Source of the DNA: Coprobacillus sp.
Lineage (GTDB): Bacteria; Bacillota_I; Bacilli_A; RFN20; CAG-826
Direction: 5' to 3'
Assembly (NCBI GenBank): GCA_021203745.1
Contig: JAJQAP010000014.1
Span: forward strand, 1 to 35,066
DNA length: 35,066 bases
The translations under genes and the position numbers were made by a program. Of this stretch, positions 1-7,421 are shown in pieces (position 1 is the first letter of the stretch; each line of letters opens with the position of its first letter). The notes beneath the pieces are model-generated. The model saw only the letters and a list, made by a program, of their open reading frames with translations, made no database searches and was not told the origin of the DNA.

Positions 1-1611
1 TATATCCAAGGTGGAAGAGCCGCGGTAAGAAATAGAGCCTCTAATCTTATAATTAGAGACACTGTCATTAATGGAGGAGCCTATGCAAATCTATTAATCA
101 GTTCATCTTGTAATGTTACCCTAGAAAATGTCACCACAAACCAATATGTAACCGAGGGTCAATATGAAGGAGAAACTGGTGTTATGGGCTTTGGTGTTTT
201 AGTGGAACAGCAAGGTGATGGATCTAATATCACCATTATTGGTGATTTAAAGCAATATAACTGGATTAGTGAAGAAGATACCAAATATTTTGATTACTCC
301 TTTGAGCATGATAGTTATACATCACTTAGTGAGGGACTTGCCTCTGTCTTTGAAACTTACAAAAACTATGAATATGAAGATGAAGACCATGTTATGGAAT
401 TAAATACTGGAATTCTTGGTCTAGACGCTGACTTTACTGTTGACTTTACGCAAATAACAGACGGCATTGTCTATCATGAAATTACAATTATTAATGAACT
501 ATGGGCTTCTTTAGCGGGTTATACAGTGGACGCAAGCGCCACTAGTGAGAACTACATCTTTACTGACTTTGAATTTAATCCATCTAACATCCTTGATTAT
601 GGAGTGGTGGAACCATACTTCCATTGGAATCTAGAATCAGATGAAAATGAAAGAGGTACCACATTTGTCTATAACGCTGATACAAAATTGGTGACAATCA
701 CTATTGCTGTGGGTGATAGTGAGGGTTATACCTGGATCCCTGCAATAACAATTACAAAGTATGGCATACCTCTAGATTACACACTGACAATGGATGAGAC
801 TAAGGATGTTAAAGAGGGTTATACATTTACTAGTGAGGATGAAGGTGATCACTATATAGTGGCTGAATACGATGATGAATATAACTATAAACATAACGGA
901 CTTGATGAAGCAGATGTAGAGTCATATACACTGTCTTACTCCGAAACACTGCATATCTCTGTTATCGTTGAAGTGGAGACTACAAAGCACGCTGAATTTG
1001 AATTCACCTCTAATGATGGACTAACAACATACGATACTAAGGTAATTGATATAGGGTTTGATCATTATGTGACCATTGATAACGATAGTGGTAAATATAA
1101 TAATAATAATGCAGTAGTAGAATATAATCCAACAGATGATAATGGTGATCCATTAACCGATGAGAATGGTGAAGTAGTAACACTATACGCACCAAAAGAA
1201 TACTCAGATACAAGTGGTACAGTACAACGTCTTTTAGGTAACCTCTATTGGTACTATCCTGTTTTAACAACAATTACTGTCTATGATTGGGAAGGCGGCG
1301 TTAGTGATGGAGCACCTCTCACATATGATAGAAATAACACTACAAAATCTGGACTATTCAGTTTTGGTGATGAAACTCCATTCGATGTTTTAACTCCATC
1401 TAGTAACTATTGGAGTGGTCCTTATGATGTTGAAACAACTTGCACATTTACCACAAATAATAGTGTTCTCTGTATTCAAAGTTATGTAAGAAACTATAAA
1501 AACTCTTATTCTGCACAAGAATTTATTGGTGAGTTTACTTACACTGATGAAGCGGGACAAATCTTCCATTATGGAATCGATTATTATCGAGCGGCTCATA
1601 CACCCTCATAA
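1..1611 (+). CDS. Partial exported beta-helix surface protein (5' end outside window)
   Basis: The reading frame is open from base 1, so the annotated-looking ATG at 184 is internal and the gene begins upstream of the window. About 536 residues are visible. The first 60 contain short rungs such as NLIIRDTVINGGAY and NVTLENVTTNQ, the pattern of a right-handed parallel beta-helix (pectate-lyase-like repeats). The rest is acidic, rich in D, E, Y, T and N, with probable beta-sandwich segments and only a few cysteines, typical of secreted Firmicute surface proteins. No LPXTG motif or C-terminal membrane anchor is visible; the protein ends FHYGIDYYRAAHTPS. The missing N-terminus would carry any signal peptide. 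Role unknown; adhesion or glycan binding is possible but is inference. A terminator follows directly. Confidence 0.75.
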   Translation, partial: YIQGGRAAVRNRASNLIIRDTVINGGAYANLLISSSCNVTLENVTTNQYVTEGQYEGETGVMGFGVLVEQQGDGSNITIIGDLKQYNWISEEDTKYFDYSFEHDSYTSLSEGLASVFETYKNYEYEDEDHVMELNTGILGLDADFTVDFTQITDGIVYHEITIINELWASLAGYTVDASATSENYIFTDFEFNPSNILDYGVVEPYFHWNLESDENERGTTFVYNADTKLVTITIAVGDSEGYTWIPAITITKYGIPLDYTLTMDETKDVKEGYTFTSEDEGDHYIVAEYDDEYNYKHNGLDEADVESYTLSYSETLHISVIVEVETTKHAEFEFTSNDGLTTYDTKVIDIGFDHYVTIDNDSGKYNNNNAVVEYNPTDDNGDPLTDENGEVVTLYAPKEYSDTSGTVQRLLGNLYWYYPVLTTITVYDWEGGVSDGAPLTYDRNNTTKSGLFSFGDETPFDVLTPSSNYWSGPYDVETTCTFTTNNSVLCIQSYVRNYKNSYSAQEFIGEFTYTDEAGQIFHYGIDYYRAAHTPS

Positions 1612-1630
1612 ATAATACACTTATAATAAA

Positions 1631-1659
1631 AACCCCGCAGTTTTATGCGAGGTCTTTTT
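1631..1659. terminator. Bidirectional rho-independent terminator
   Basis: Arms at about 1632-1639 (ACCCCGCA) and 1646-1653 (TGCGAGGT) pair with one C-A mismatch around a short T-rich loop. A T-run follows on the + strand and an A-run precedes it, so it can stop both the surface-protein gene and the convergent CBS gene. Confidence 0.8.
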
Positions 1660-1672
1660 ATTTAACTAGTTT

Positions 1673-2110
1673 TTACTTATCTTCAGGAAAAATTCCTAAA
1701 CCAAGTTCTCTAAATTTACTCACTAATGCACTTCTTGTAATGATACCGATAAACATCTTTCGATCATCCACAACAGGAACATAGTTTTGCGTGGAGATTA
1801 ACTCTAAGGAATCTCTTTCTGTGGTTTCCATTGCCACAGATTTAATTTGTCTTCTTGGAGGGACAATAGAGATAGGTTTATCCTCGATATTCTTCATATC
1901 GAAGAAATTATCTTTCAGATAATAGAGTATATCCCCTTCACTAATCGAATATAGGTATATCCCTTCTTCATTTAAAACAGGAATCATACTATATTTTTTC
2001 TCTTCCATCTTTGCCATTACTTCTTTAACACTTTCAGTGTTAGTGATATAGCAAACATCTTTTTTTGGAAGGAGAAGTGATAAAAGATTTATCTGAGGTT
2101 CTTTAGGCAT
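1673..2110 (-). CDS. CBS-domain protein, CbpB/DarB-like (probable c-di-AMP receptor)
   Basis: A 145-residue protein made of two CBS motifs and little else. CBS1 spans roughly residues 18-68 (YSMIPVLNEEG...YSISEGDILYYL) and CBS2 roughly 85-135 (YVPVVDDRKMFIGIITRSALVSKF). Length and the end of CBS2 resemble Bacillus DarB/YkuL and Listeria CbpB (about 147 residues), small CBS proteins that bind c-di-AMP and, in their apo form, signal to RelA and pyruvate carboxylase. That family assignment is from remembered similarity; a generic nucleotide-binding CBS protein remains possible. The start ATG lies inside the end of deoD (8-nt overlap, TATGCCTAA), so the two are translationally coupled. The diadenylate cyclase gene lies divergently just beyond deoD, which strengthens the c-di-AMP reading. 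Confidence 0.7.
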   Translation of the reverse strand: MPKEPQINLLSLLLPKKDVCYITNTESVKEVMAKMEEKKYSMIPVLNEEGIYLYSISEGDILYYLKDNFFDMKNIEDKPISIVPPRRQIKSVAMETTERDSLELISTQNYVPVVDDRKMFIGIITRSALVSKFRELGLGIFPEDK

Positions 2111-2819
2111 ATTGTTCCGCTACCTCAAGGGCTGCTTCTATCATTTTACCGAGACCTAATTGCCTTTCTTCAGGAGTGGCTTTTTTCACTTCCTTTGTAA
2201 AATGATCTGTGACTGTAAGTAGAGTTAACGCTCTTTTCTTTAATGTAATAGCGTTTAGATATAAGGCATAGGATTCCATCTCTACCCCTAAAACATTTAA
2301 ATCTTTCCATTTCTTATAGTAGTTAGGATCGGGGTCATAGAAGACATCTGCACTTAAAACACTTCCTGCGTGATATCTTAGACCTCGTTTGTCTAAAACG
2401 TCTGAAGCCGCTTTCGCAAGTTCAAAATCGGCACCAACACTGATTTGAGGAACACCATATTGATAACCCCAATTTGAATCCGTACATGCTGTCGAGGCAA
2501 GTAATACATCAAAGAGATCAATATCATCTTGATAGGCTCCACATGTTCCTACTCTAATGATAGTTTCTACCCCAAAGAAGGAATATAGTTCATGAGAATA
2601 AATACCAATTGATGGCATTCCCATCCCAGAACCCATCACACTAATTCGCTTTCCATTTTTTGTATAGCCCGTATATCCATACATTCCTCTTACTTGGTTC
2701 ACAAGTTTAGCGTCTTTTAAATAAGTCTCAGCAATCCACTTCGCTCTTAAAGGATCGCCAGGCATAATTACAACCTTTGCGAATGCATCATCTGGGGCGT
2801 CTATGTGAGGAGTTGTCAT
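2103..2819 (-). CDS. deoD: Purine nucleoside phosphorylase DeoD-type
   Basis: Phosphorolysis of purine (deoxy)ribonucleosides to base and (deoxy)ribose 1-phosphate; cytoplasmic nucleoside salvage. The 238-residue length matches the hexameric DeoD family. Visible landmarks: H5, the phosphate-binding MPGDPLRAK (19-27), RVGTCGA (89-95), the nucleoside-binding GVEMESYAL (178-186) and TVTDHF with the catalytic D205, plus R219 in PEERQLG. The start has a good Shine-Dalgarno (GGAGG at about 2828-2832), and a strong promoter lies upstream, so this gene is not leaderless. It is the first gene of a two-gene operon with the CBS protein. A pyrimidine nucleoside phosphorylase at 11054-12355 complements it in salvage. 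Confidence 0.95.
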   Translation of the reverse strand: MTTPHIDAPDDAFAKVVIMPGDPLRAKWIAETYLKDAKLVNQVRGMYGYTGYTKNGKRISVMGSGMGMPSIGIYSHELYSFFGVETIIRVGTCGAYQDDIDLFDVLLASTACTDSNWGYQYGVPQISVGADFELAKAASDVLDKRGLRYHAGSVLSADVFYDPDPNYYKKWKDLNVLGVEMESYALYLNAITLKKRALTLLTVTDHFTKEVKKATPEERQLGLGKMIEAALEVAEQYA

Positions 2820-2846
2820 ATTAATGTACCTCCAATATCTTAAGTT

Positions 2847-2875
2847 ATTATATTTTAAATACTCTCTTTTTTCAA
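2847..2875 (-). promoter_or_regulatory. deoD promoter
   Basis: On the minus strand a -35 TTGAAA (2870-2875) and a -10 TATAAT (2847-2852) are separated by exactly 17 bp. The predicted start near 2840 leaves a leader of about 20 nt containing the Shine-Dalgarno. Confidence 0.8.
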
Positions 2876-2879
2876 TATG

Positions 2880-2897
2880 TGCTTATATATATAAGCA
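2880..2897. promoter_or_regulatory. Perfect 18-bp palindrome upstream of deoD promoter (candidate operator)
   Basis: TGCTTATATATATAAGCA is its own reverse complement. It sits just upstream of the deoD -35 box, centred near -48 from the predicted start, a position suited to an activator or a looping repressor. The AT-only core makes a chance origin conceivable, but the GC-bearing ends match exactly. Confidence 0.5.
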
Positions 2898-2983
2898 TAA
2901 TTTATAAAACCCTCTGCATTTTGAATTAAACAATAAAATATTGCACGTATTTTAATAAAATGACCCATTTTTAATAAAGATTA

Positions 2984-3013
2984 TTGAAGATTTATGTCCT
3001 TTTTTGCTATCAT
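2984..3013 (+). promoter_or_regulatory. dacA promoter (predicted leaderless)
   Basis: A -35 TTGAAG (2984-2989), an 18-bp spacer and an extended -10 TGC-TATCAT (3006-3013). The hexamer ends 6 nt before ATG 3020, so transcription should begin at or beside the start codon. Confidence 0.6.
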
Positions 3014-3019
3014 AAAAGT

Positions 3020-3823
3020 ATGAATTTTGCATTAAATTATCTTTGGGAAGATTCTATGACCGCATTCATTATCTCAATAGTGGTCGTTTTACTCGTTTTT
3101 GCTTTTGTTTACCTTTGTTTATACAGGGTTTGTCGTAAAACATCCGCTTTTATTACAACGAGTATTGCCCTTGTTTTGGCTCTTGCCACCTTAATTTTTG
3201 AATTATTCTATGCATTTATTGCCGTTGTCGCTGTTTTTGCGGTCTTTCTTATTGCGATTGTCTTTGCAAATATCGGCGATGTTAGATCTTTCCTTGGTAA
3301 TCCCTTTAAGAAAACAGGAACTAAACAAAGAGCGACAATTGATCGTATCTACGATAAAAATGAAGTGTTTTCTGAAGTAAATGCTGCGGTGCAGCAGATG
3401 TCTAGATCTAAAATTGGAGCGATTATTACCTTTGAAAGAAACGTCGTCTTATCAGAAAGTACAGAAAAGGGTGTTGCAGTCAACGCTCCTGTAAGTACAG
3501 AACTACTCTTAACTATCTTCTATCCTGGAACTAGACTTCATGATGGGGCGGTTATCATCCACGGAGATGAGATTCTTGCGGCCTCTTGTTTTTACACCCC
3601 AAGCACAAAATCGCTTTCTGAAAAGTATGGTTCTCGTCATAGAGCGGCTTTAGGGATTAGTGAAATCTCTGATTCTGTCACTGTAGTGGTCTCAGAAGAG
3701 ACAGGACGTATTTCTATTGCGTATAACGGAATGCTTGATACAGTGTCTCCCGATAAATTCTTAAATGTCTTCACTAACTACATGAATGATGGTGAAGAGA
3801 AACGTAAAAAGAAAGCTAATTAG
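3020..3823 (+). CDS. dacA: Diadenylate cyclase (CdaA/DacA type)
   Basis: Makes cyclic di-AMP from two ATP. The 267-residue protein from ATG 3020 is close to Bacillus CdaA (273). Three hydrophobic segments (about 14-35, 42-60 and 62-84) anchor it in the membrane. The cytoplasmic DAC domain has LHDGAVII (DGA at 175-177) and GSRHRAALGISE (RHR at 206-208), the two signature active-site motifs. Start choice: the frame extends to a TTG at 2984, but that codon is the probable -35 box. ATG 3020 lies exactly where transcription should start. ATG 3056 has a GGGAAG 5 nt upstream and would give 255 residues, so it remains an alternative. Unlike the usual cdaA-cdaR-glmM arrangement, no cdaR or glmM follows; a terminator does. 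Confidence 0.93.
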   Translation: MNFALNYLWEDSMTAFIISIVVVLLVFAFVYLCLYRVCRKTSAFITTSIALVLALATLIFELFYAFIAVVAVFAVFLIAIVFANIGDVRSFLGNPFKKTGTKQRATIDRIYDKNEVFSEVNAAVQQMSRSKIGAIITFERNVVLSESTEKGVAVNAPVSTELLLTIFYPGTRLHDGAVIIHGDEILAASCFYTPSTKSLSEKYGSRHRAALGISEISDSVTVVVSEETGRISIAYNGMLDTVSPDKFLNVFTNYMNDGEEKRKKKAN

Positions 3824-3837
3824 TTAAATATAAAAAG

Positions 3838-3860
3838 AAGCACCTACATGGTGCTTTTCT
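3838..3860. terminator. Bidirectional terminator between dacA and SPFH-like gene
   Basis: Perfect 7-bp stem AAGCACC (3838-3844) and GGTGCTT (3850-3856) with loop TACAT. It is T-rich after and A-rich before, so it serves both convergent genes. Confidence 0.85.
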
Positions 3861-4283
3861 TTATTTCTTTACTGGTTCAATTTTAATATATTCAATTCCT
3901 ATTTCAGCGAACCCTTCTTTAAATATCTCGTCATTGACACTTTCATGAGTGTCTACAATTGAGATTAACTTATCGTATATCTTTATACCCCCATAATGGT
4001 ATAAACATACATCACTGATTCGATAGTATAGATTAATGGTGTTTCCATTATCGAGTTTATAGGTTCTTACTTGGTCAGTGGTGGGATACCACGCCTTGCG
4101 ATGGTAGACAAGAGGGGCAAAGTAGTACCATCCAGGTTCTAAGAGTTTATAAAACTCATTATACTTTTCCATGATGTATACTCTTCCTTTTCTGACGTGG
4201 TATATGCCTGAAGCAAAGACAACCGCCACAGCAACAATAACCACACCAATCGTCACAAGTAAAGCAATTAATATAACACTCAT
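3861..4283 (-). CDS. Mini SPFH/band-7-like membrane protein
   Basis: A 140-residue protein with one N-terminal membrane helix (about 3-25) followed by VRKGRVYIMEKYNEFYKLLEPGW and YYFAPLVY. This resembles the opening strands of SPFH (stomatin/prohibitin) domains, where a family pattern such as EVYVVERFGKYHRTLEPGLHF is followed by IP and a short turn. The protein then has DNGNTINLYYRISDV, the strand where the family normally reads as a basic/acidic repeat. It stops where a full SPFH domain and coiled coil would continue, so it is either a minimal membrane-anchored SPFH protein or an unrelated fold with similar strands. Function unknown. No Shine-Dalgarno; a TAATAT box ends 6 nt before ATG. It is divergent from the Nudix gene across only 54 bp. 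Confidence 0.5.
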   Translation of the reverse strand: MSVILIALLVTIGVVIVAVAVVFASGIYHVRKGRVYIMEKYNEFYKLLEPGWYYFAPLVYHRKAWYPTTDQVRTYKLDNGNTINLYYRISDVCLYHYGGIKIYDKLISIVDTHESVNDEIFKEGFAEIGIEYIKIEPVKK

Positions 4284-4289
4284 AACTCT

Positions 4290-4331
4290 ATATTAAAACA
4301 TTTACTCTAATTTTAAAAAAGATATTAAAAT
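4290..4331. promoter_or_regulatory. Divergent leaderless-type promoters
   Basis: Minus-strand -10 TAATAT (4290-4295) ends 6 nt before the SPFH-like ATG. Plus-strand -10 TAAAAT (4326-4331) ends 6 nt before the Nudix ATG. No clear -35 boxes and no Shine-Dalgarno sequences are visible in the 54-bp gap. Confidence 0.5.
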
Positions 4332-4337
4332 ATAGGT

Positions 4338-4943
4338 ATGGATTCAAAATACATTTATGACTTTGTAGTGAAAGTGCAGGCAATCTCAAAGATTGGACTT
4401 GTCCATTCTAAAGATCCCTATGCTTTATCTAATTACCAAGAGTTAAGTGATTTATCTACGCACTTTTTAGAGGACTTCCAAGAAGTCAAATTTGATCGTA
4501 ATAACTATTTTGAAAGAAATGTCTACCCCACTCCTAATGTTAGTGTGCGTACGATTATCTTTAACGAAGATAGAACTAAAGTATTAATGGTAAGAGAGGC
4601 TAACACTCATACCTATTCTTTACCTGGAGGTTGGTCAGACTTATATAATAGTCCAAGTGAAACCGCGAAAGAGGAGTGTATGCAAGAAGCGGGAGCGAGT
4701 ATTGAAATAGTAAGACTTGTCGGTGTATGCTCTCGTACCCCATTTAAGCAACCGACCTCAGTTCCTGAATACGTAGTGCTATTTGAGGCAAAACTTGTCG
4801 GAGATTTAAAAGAACATGAGTATGAAACAGATGACGTCAGTTGGTTTGATATAAATAATCTTCCTGAATCCCATAAAGTAACTAATGAAGAAATAAATCG
4901 TTTTGTGAGTGCCGCCTTTAACGGGGAAACAATTTACGATTAA
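4338..4943 (+). CDS. Nudix-fold protein with substituted Nudix box
   Basis: 201 residues: a helical N-terminal region of about 60 residues like the NUDIX_N_2 extension of ADP-sugar hydrolases, then a Nudix fold from about 68 (VRTIIFNEDRTKVLMVREANTHTYSLPGG). The Nudix box spans 98-120. Against the consensus G-x5-E-x7-REUxEExGU, three positions differ: N104 for the first E, E112 for R, and Q116 for the first E of the EE pair; E113, E117 and G119 are kept. Family members cleave nucleoside diphosphates linked to X (for example ADP-ribose) using Mg bound by this helix, so activity may be altered or lost. The gene is monocistronic, apparently leaderless, and followed by an AT-stem terminator. Confidence 0.85.
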   Translation: MDSKYIYDFVVKVQAISKIGLVHSKDPYALSNYQELSDLSTHFLEDFQEVKFDRNNYFERNVYPTPNVSVRTIIFNEDRTKVLMVREANTHTYSLPGGWSDLYNSPSETAKEECMQEAGASIEIVRLVGVCSRTPFKQPTSVPEYVVLFEAKLVGDLKEHEYETDDVSWFDINNLPESHKVTNEEINRFVSAAFNGETIYD

Positions 4944-4972
4944 TAAATAATTTATGATTTATTAACTTTTTT
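4940..4972 (+). terminator. AT-only stem terminator after Nudix gene
   Basis: Perfect 9-bp arms TTAATAAAT (4940-4948) and ATTTATTAA (4957-4965) with an 8-nt loop, then CTTTTTT. The Nudix stop codon is inside the left arm. No G-C pair occurs in the stem. Confidence 0.5.
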
Positions 4973-4986
4973 ATAACCGCATTATT

Positions 4987-4995
4987 TGGTATATT
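4987..4995 (+). promoter_or_regulatory. Extended -10 for RDD operon (leaderless type)
   Basis: TGG-TATATT (4987-4995) carries the TGn extension and ends 6 nt before ATG 5002. The -35 region is only T-rich. Confidence 0.55.
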
Positions 4996-5001
4996 ATTTT
5001 T

Positions 5002-5460
5002 ATGCATGTAAATCGAAGGCTAAGAGCGTTAAAAATATATTCATCACTTGTGGATTTAGTCTTCTGTTTAGTGCTTGCTGCTTTGGTAATCGTCCCTACT
5101 AGCATTAGTTTCTCTCGATTACAAGAAGTCAGTGGAGGGGATATTACAATCCTTGTCTTATCTATCCTTATGGGTTTTGTTTTATCTTTCCTCTATCTCT
5201 TTATCCCTTCCATGTTTATGAAGGGTTACACCATTGGGATGCGCATCTTTCATCTTCAGTTTGTGGATAAAGATGGTAAACCCATATCATTAACAAAGAT
5301 GTTAATTAGATCCTTTGTTGTCTCTCTTGTTTCTTACCTAACTCTAGGGATAGCGATTATTATTAACCTTGTGTTAATAATTAAAAGAGAAGATGTCAAT
5401 GACTTCTATGATATCTATGTTAATGACAATCTCAAACTCGTGGAGGCAGAAGTAGAGTGA
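5002..5460 (+). CDS. RDD-family membrane protein
   Basis: 152 residues, with the family layout: a basic N-terminus, a first helix containing the conserved Asp (ALKIYSSLVDLVF, about 9-30), a second helix (about 48-72), the conserved GYTIGMRIFHLQFVDKDGKPISLTKMLIRSF (about 75-108) and a last helix (about 108-128). RDD proteins are small multi-pass membrane proteins; some are proposed ion transporters and most are uncharacterised. It is the first gene of a three-gene operon: the NERD-like gene overlaps it by GTGA at 5457-5460. No Shine-Dalgarno precedes its own start. Confidence 0.85.
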   Translation: MHVNRRLRALKIYSSLVDLVFCLVLAALVIVPTSISFSRLQEVSGGDITILVLSILMGFVLSFLYLFIPSMFMKGYTIGMRIFHLQFVDKDGKPISLTKMLIRSFVVSLVSYLTLGIAIIINLVLIIKREDVNDFYDIYVNDNLKLVEAEVE

Positions 5461-6077
5461 GCGCCGCACAAATCCTTTATGTTGTGTTTGGTTCTATTGC
5501 GGTTTTAGCAATTATCTTTCTGTGTGTTTTCTTTCCAGTTCGAAGGGTGGTACTAAGAAATCATTACCATTACTTTGATTACCGGATAATCCACAAAATT
5601 GCTGTAGTCTATGACTACTACCTCATTAATAACTTCTCCTTTATCGCTTCTACTGGAGAAAAAAAGAATATTGACCATATCTTATTTGCGAATAAGTATA
5701 TATACTTAATAAACGACGAATGTTATAAAGGGGATATAGAGGGAACCCCAAAAGATCTCTCTTTAGTGGAGTATACAAAAGATGGAAGACACTACATCGA
5801 TAATCCCTATATGTCGATAAACTCCACGATGAAAGAAGCCTCAAAAATGACAGGACTTGACGAATCGTTACTCATTGGAGTGGTCATCGTCAACGACGAA
5901 TGTAAAGTGGGAGTAACCTCTGATAGTAAAACAATCTACCTCATTCAAAGAAGAAAGTTTAAAAAACTCATCAAGGCCATTGAATCAAGAGACGTTGGCC
6001 TCTTAAATCCAGATGAACTCGCTAGTGCGGTTAAAACACTAGATAACATAAATCTCAGGAAAGGAGATAAGAAATAA
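5457..6077 (+). CDS. Membrane-anchored NERD-like protein
   Basis: 206 residues with one N-terminal membrane helix (about 8-29). Residues about 40-150 resemble a NERD (nuclease-related) domain: NIDHILFANKYIYLINDECYKGDIEG, followed later by a YIDNPYMSINSTMKEAS segment, matches the family pattern of an IDH strand, a strand ending near ETK, and a downstream NP motif. The usual catalytic-looking ETK is replaced here (INDEC), so nuclease activity is uncertain. GTG start, chosen because GGAGG lies 10 nt upstream and the codon overlaps the preceding TGA. Downstream gene overlaps by one base (TAATG). An uncharacterised membrane protein is the fallback reading. Confidence 0.5.
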   Translation: MSAAQILYVVFGSIAVLAIIFLCVFFPVRRVVLRNHYHYFDYRIIHKIAVVYDYYLINNFSFIASTGEKKNIDHILFANKYIYLINDECYKGDIEGTPKDLSLVEYTKDGRHYIDNPYMSINSTMKEASKMTGLDESLLIGVVIVNDECKVGVTSDSKTIYLIQRRKFKKLIKAIESRDVGLLNPDELASAVKTLDNINLRKGDKK

Positions 6078-7267
6078 TGCCAGATTATGATAATCCTAAT
6101 GTTGTGGATAATGATTCTTCACCCACGAAAAGAAATATCTGGGTGAATGGTTTTTCTATCTATAAGAGCCAATGGTTAATTAACTGGATACTCTCCTTTG
6201 TAATCATTGCGGTAATATGTGCCCTTTTGTGTCTTGGACTCATTAATTATGGCGGCTATACAATTTTATCCATTGTGGTTATTTTTGTCCCCATTCTTAT
6301 TCTGCCTGTCGTTTTCTCTTGCTTTGCAAATAACTACATGATGTATAAAAATGGGTCTAACCTTACAATGAGAAGTTTCTTCTCTCTCTTTGGTGGATAC
6401 TATACAAGACGATATCGTCAAACTTTCCATTTCTGGAAATCCCTTTTATGGGGACTCCTCGCTTACTTTATCGCCTATATGGTTTTCTACTTTATTGCGA
6501 TACTCGTCTGTCAATCTATCGATGCTTCTTTATATAGTGAAATGAATTCAATTATTAACGAATATGTCTATGAAGGATTACCTACAGAGTACCTCTCTCT
6601 TAATGATTGGTTAATTGAAACGGGTACCTATAACATGTACCTTATATATTCCGTTATTGGAACGGTTCCTGTAATTCTAGCTTTTAATATGACATTCCTT
6701 TATAACATTTCTAAACACAGTGTTTCTGTTTACTATCGTGTGGATCATCCTCAAAATAACCCCGCGACAATCTCAGAAATCTTTAAAATCACCCTTCGTA
6801 TGAATGGAGCGAAGTATCGAGGAGACCTTTGGTCATTTATCGGTCCAGAGTTAGGGATATTCCTCGTTGGTTTCTGTGTGGTCTTTATTCCCCTTGTCTG
6901 TATTAACCCATCTATTGATACCTACCAACTCTATATGGTTTATGGTTTACTTGCTGGTTATGGACTTCTATTCTTCTTTATGCCATTCTTTATGCCTCTT
7001 ACCATGGCGATGAATGAGAAGTGGTCAGACGGCTATCAAAACGCGACCTTACAGTATAACCAGCAGATGTATCAAAGACTCAACGCTCAAGCAATGTATA
7101 CAGAAGCTCAACGTCGAGCGATGGAAGAAGAGATGAGAAAGAATGGTCAAGATCCATATAACACAGTGAATAATGATGACCAAAATAACCAAAATAATAA
7201 TAACGATAATCAAAATAATGGCAATGGAGGATACTACGGAGGAGACGATTCTAACCCCTGGGCATAA
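6077..7267 (+). CDS. Multi-pass membrane protein with Asn/Gln-rich tail
   Basis: 396 residues. Six or so membrane segments are visible: about 33-58, 61-84, 120-146, 186-208, 252-275 and 283-306. The C-terminal 90 residues are soluble: a charged, Q- and A-rich stretch (about 330-355) followed by an Asn/Asp/Gln/Gly-rich low-complexity tail ending YYGGDDSNPWA. It is the last gene of the RDD / NERD-like operon, starts one base inside the preceding stop, and has AGGAAAGGAG upstream. I do not recognise a family. The conserved context suggests the three products act together in the membrane, but no function can be assigned. Confidence 0.7.
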   Translation: MPDYDNPNVVDNDSSPTKRNIWVNGFSIYKSQWLINWILSFVIIAVICALLCLGLINYGGYTILSIVVIFVPILILPVVFSCFANNYMMYKNGSNLTMRSFFSLFGGYYTRRYRQTFHFWKSLLWGLLAYFIAYMVFYFIAILVCQSIDASLYSEMNSIINEYVYEGLPTEYLSLNDWLIETGTYNMYLIYSVIGTVPVILAFNMTFLYNISKHSVSVYYRVDHPQNNPATISEIFKITLRMNGAKYRGDLWSFIGPELGIFLVGFCVVFIPLVCINPSIDTYQLYMVYGLLAGYGLLFFFMPFFMPLTMAMNEKWSDGYQNATLQYNQQMYQRLNAQAMYTEAQRRAMEEEMRKNGQDPYNTVNNDDQNNQNNNNDNQNNGNGGYYGGDDSNPWA

Positions 7268-7287
7268 AAAAAGAGAGATTTCTCTCT
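7265..7287 (-). terminator. Terminator of tRNA-Gly
   Basis: On the minus strand, AGAGAG and CTCTCT arms around a 4-nt loop are followed by a run of seven T. The hairpin begins at the encoded CCA end of the tRNA. Confidence 0.75.
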
Positions 7288-7360
7288 GGAGCAGGCGACG
7301 GGAATCGGACCCGCGTATCTACCTTGGCAAGGTAGTGTTCTACCATTGAACTACGCCTGC
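7287..7360 (-). tRNA. tRNA-Gly (anticodon GCC)
   Basis: 74 nt with encoded CCA. Acceptor GCAGGCG pairs with CGCCTGC, the discriminator is T, and the anticodon stem CTACC/GGTAG encloses TTGCCAA with anticodon GCC. The T arm GCGGG-TCCGATT-CCCGT is intact. It lies convergent with the membrane-protein operon and divergent from gltX. Confidence 0.95.
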
Positions 7361-7404
7361 AAAACTGGTATTTATTATAAGAAAAAGGAGACGTTATTGC
7401 AATA

Positions 7405-7410
7405 TATAAT
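7405..7410 (+). promoter_or_regulatory. gltX -10 box
   Basis: Consensus TATAAT ends 11 nt before ATG 7422, predicting a leader of only 4-5 nt. The AAAGGAG at 7384-7390 is upstream of the predicted transcript start, so it is unlikely to serve as the ribosome binding site. Confidence 0.5.
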
Positions 7411-7421
7411 TTTATAGGCCT

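Noticed and set aside
2984-3019. Upstream TTG start extending dacA by 12 codons
   Set aside because: The TTG is the likely -35 box, no Shine-Dalgarno precedes it, and the extension resembles no known CdaA N-terminus.
7170-7245. Possible short tandem repeat (AAT/CAA-rich)
   Set aside because: It is an irregular Asn/Gln/Asp-rich coding tail with no fixed period.
7397-7417. TTG-started six-codon leader ORF preceded by AAAGGAG before gltX
   Set aside because: It overlaps the probable -10 TATAAT, so it should not be transcribed from that promoter; too short to support.
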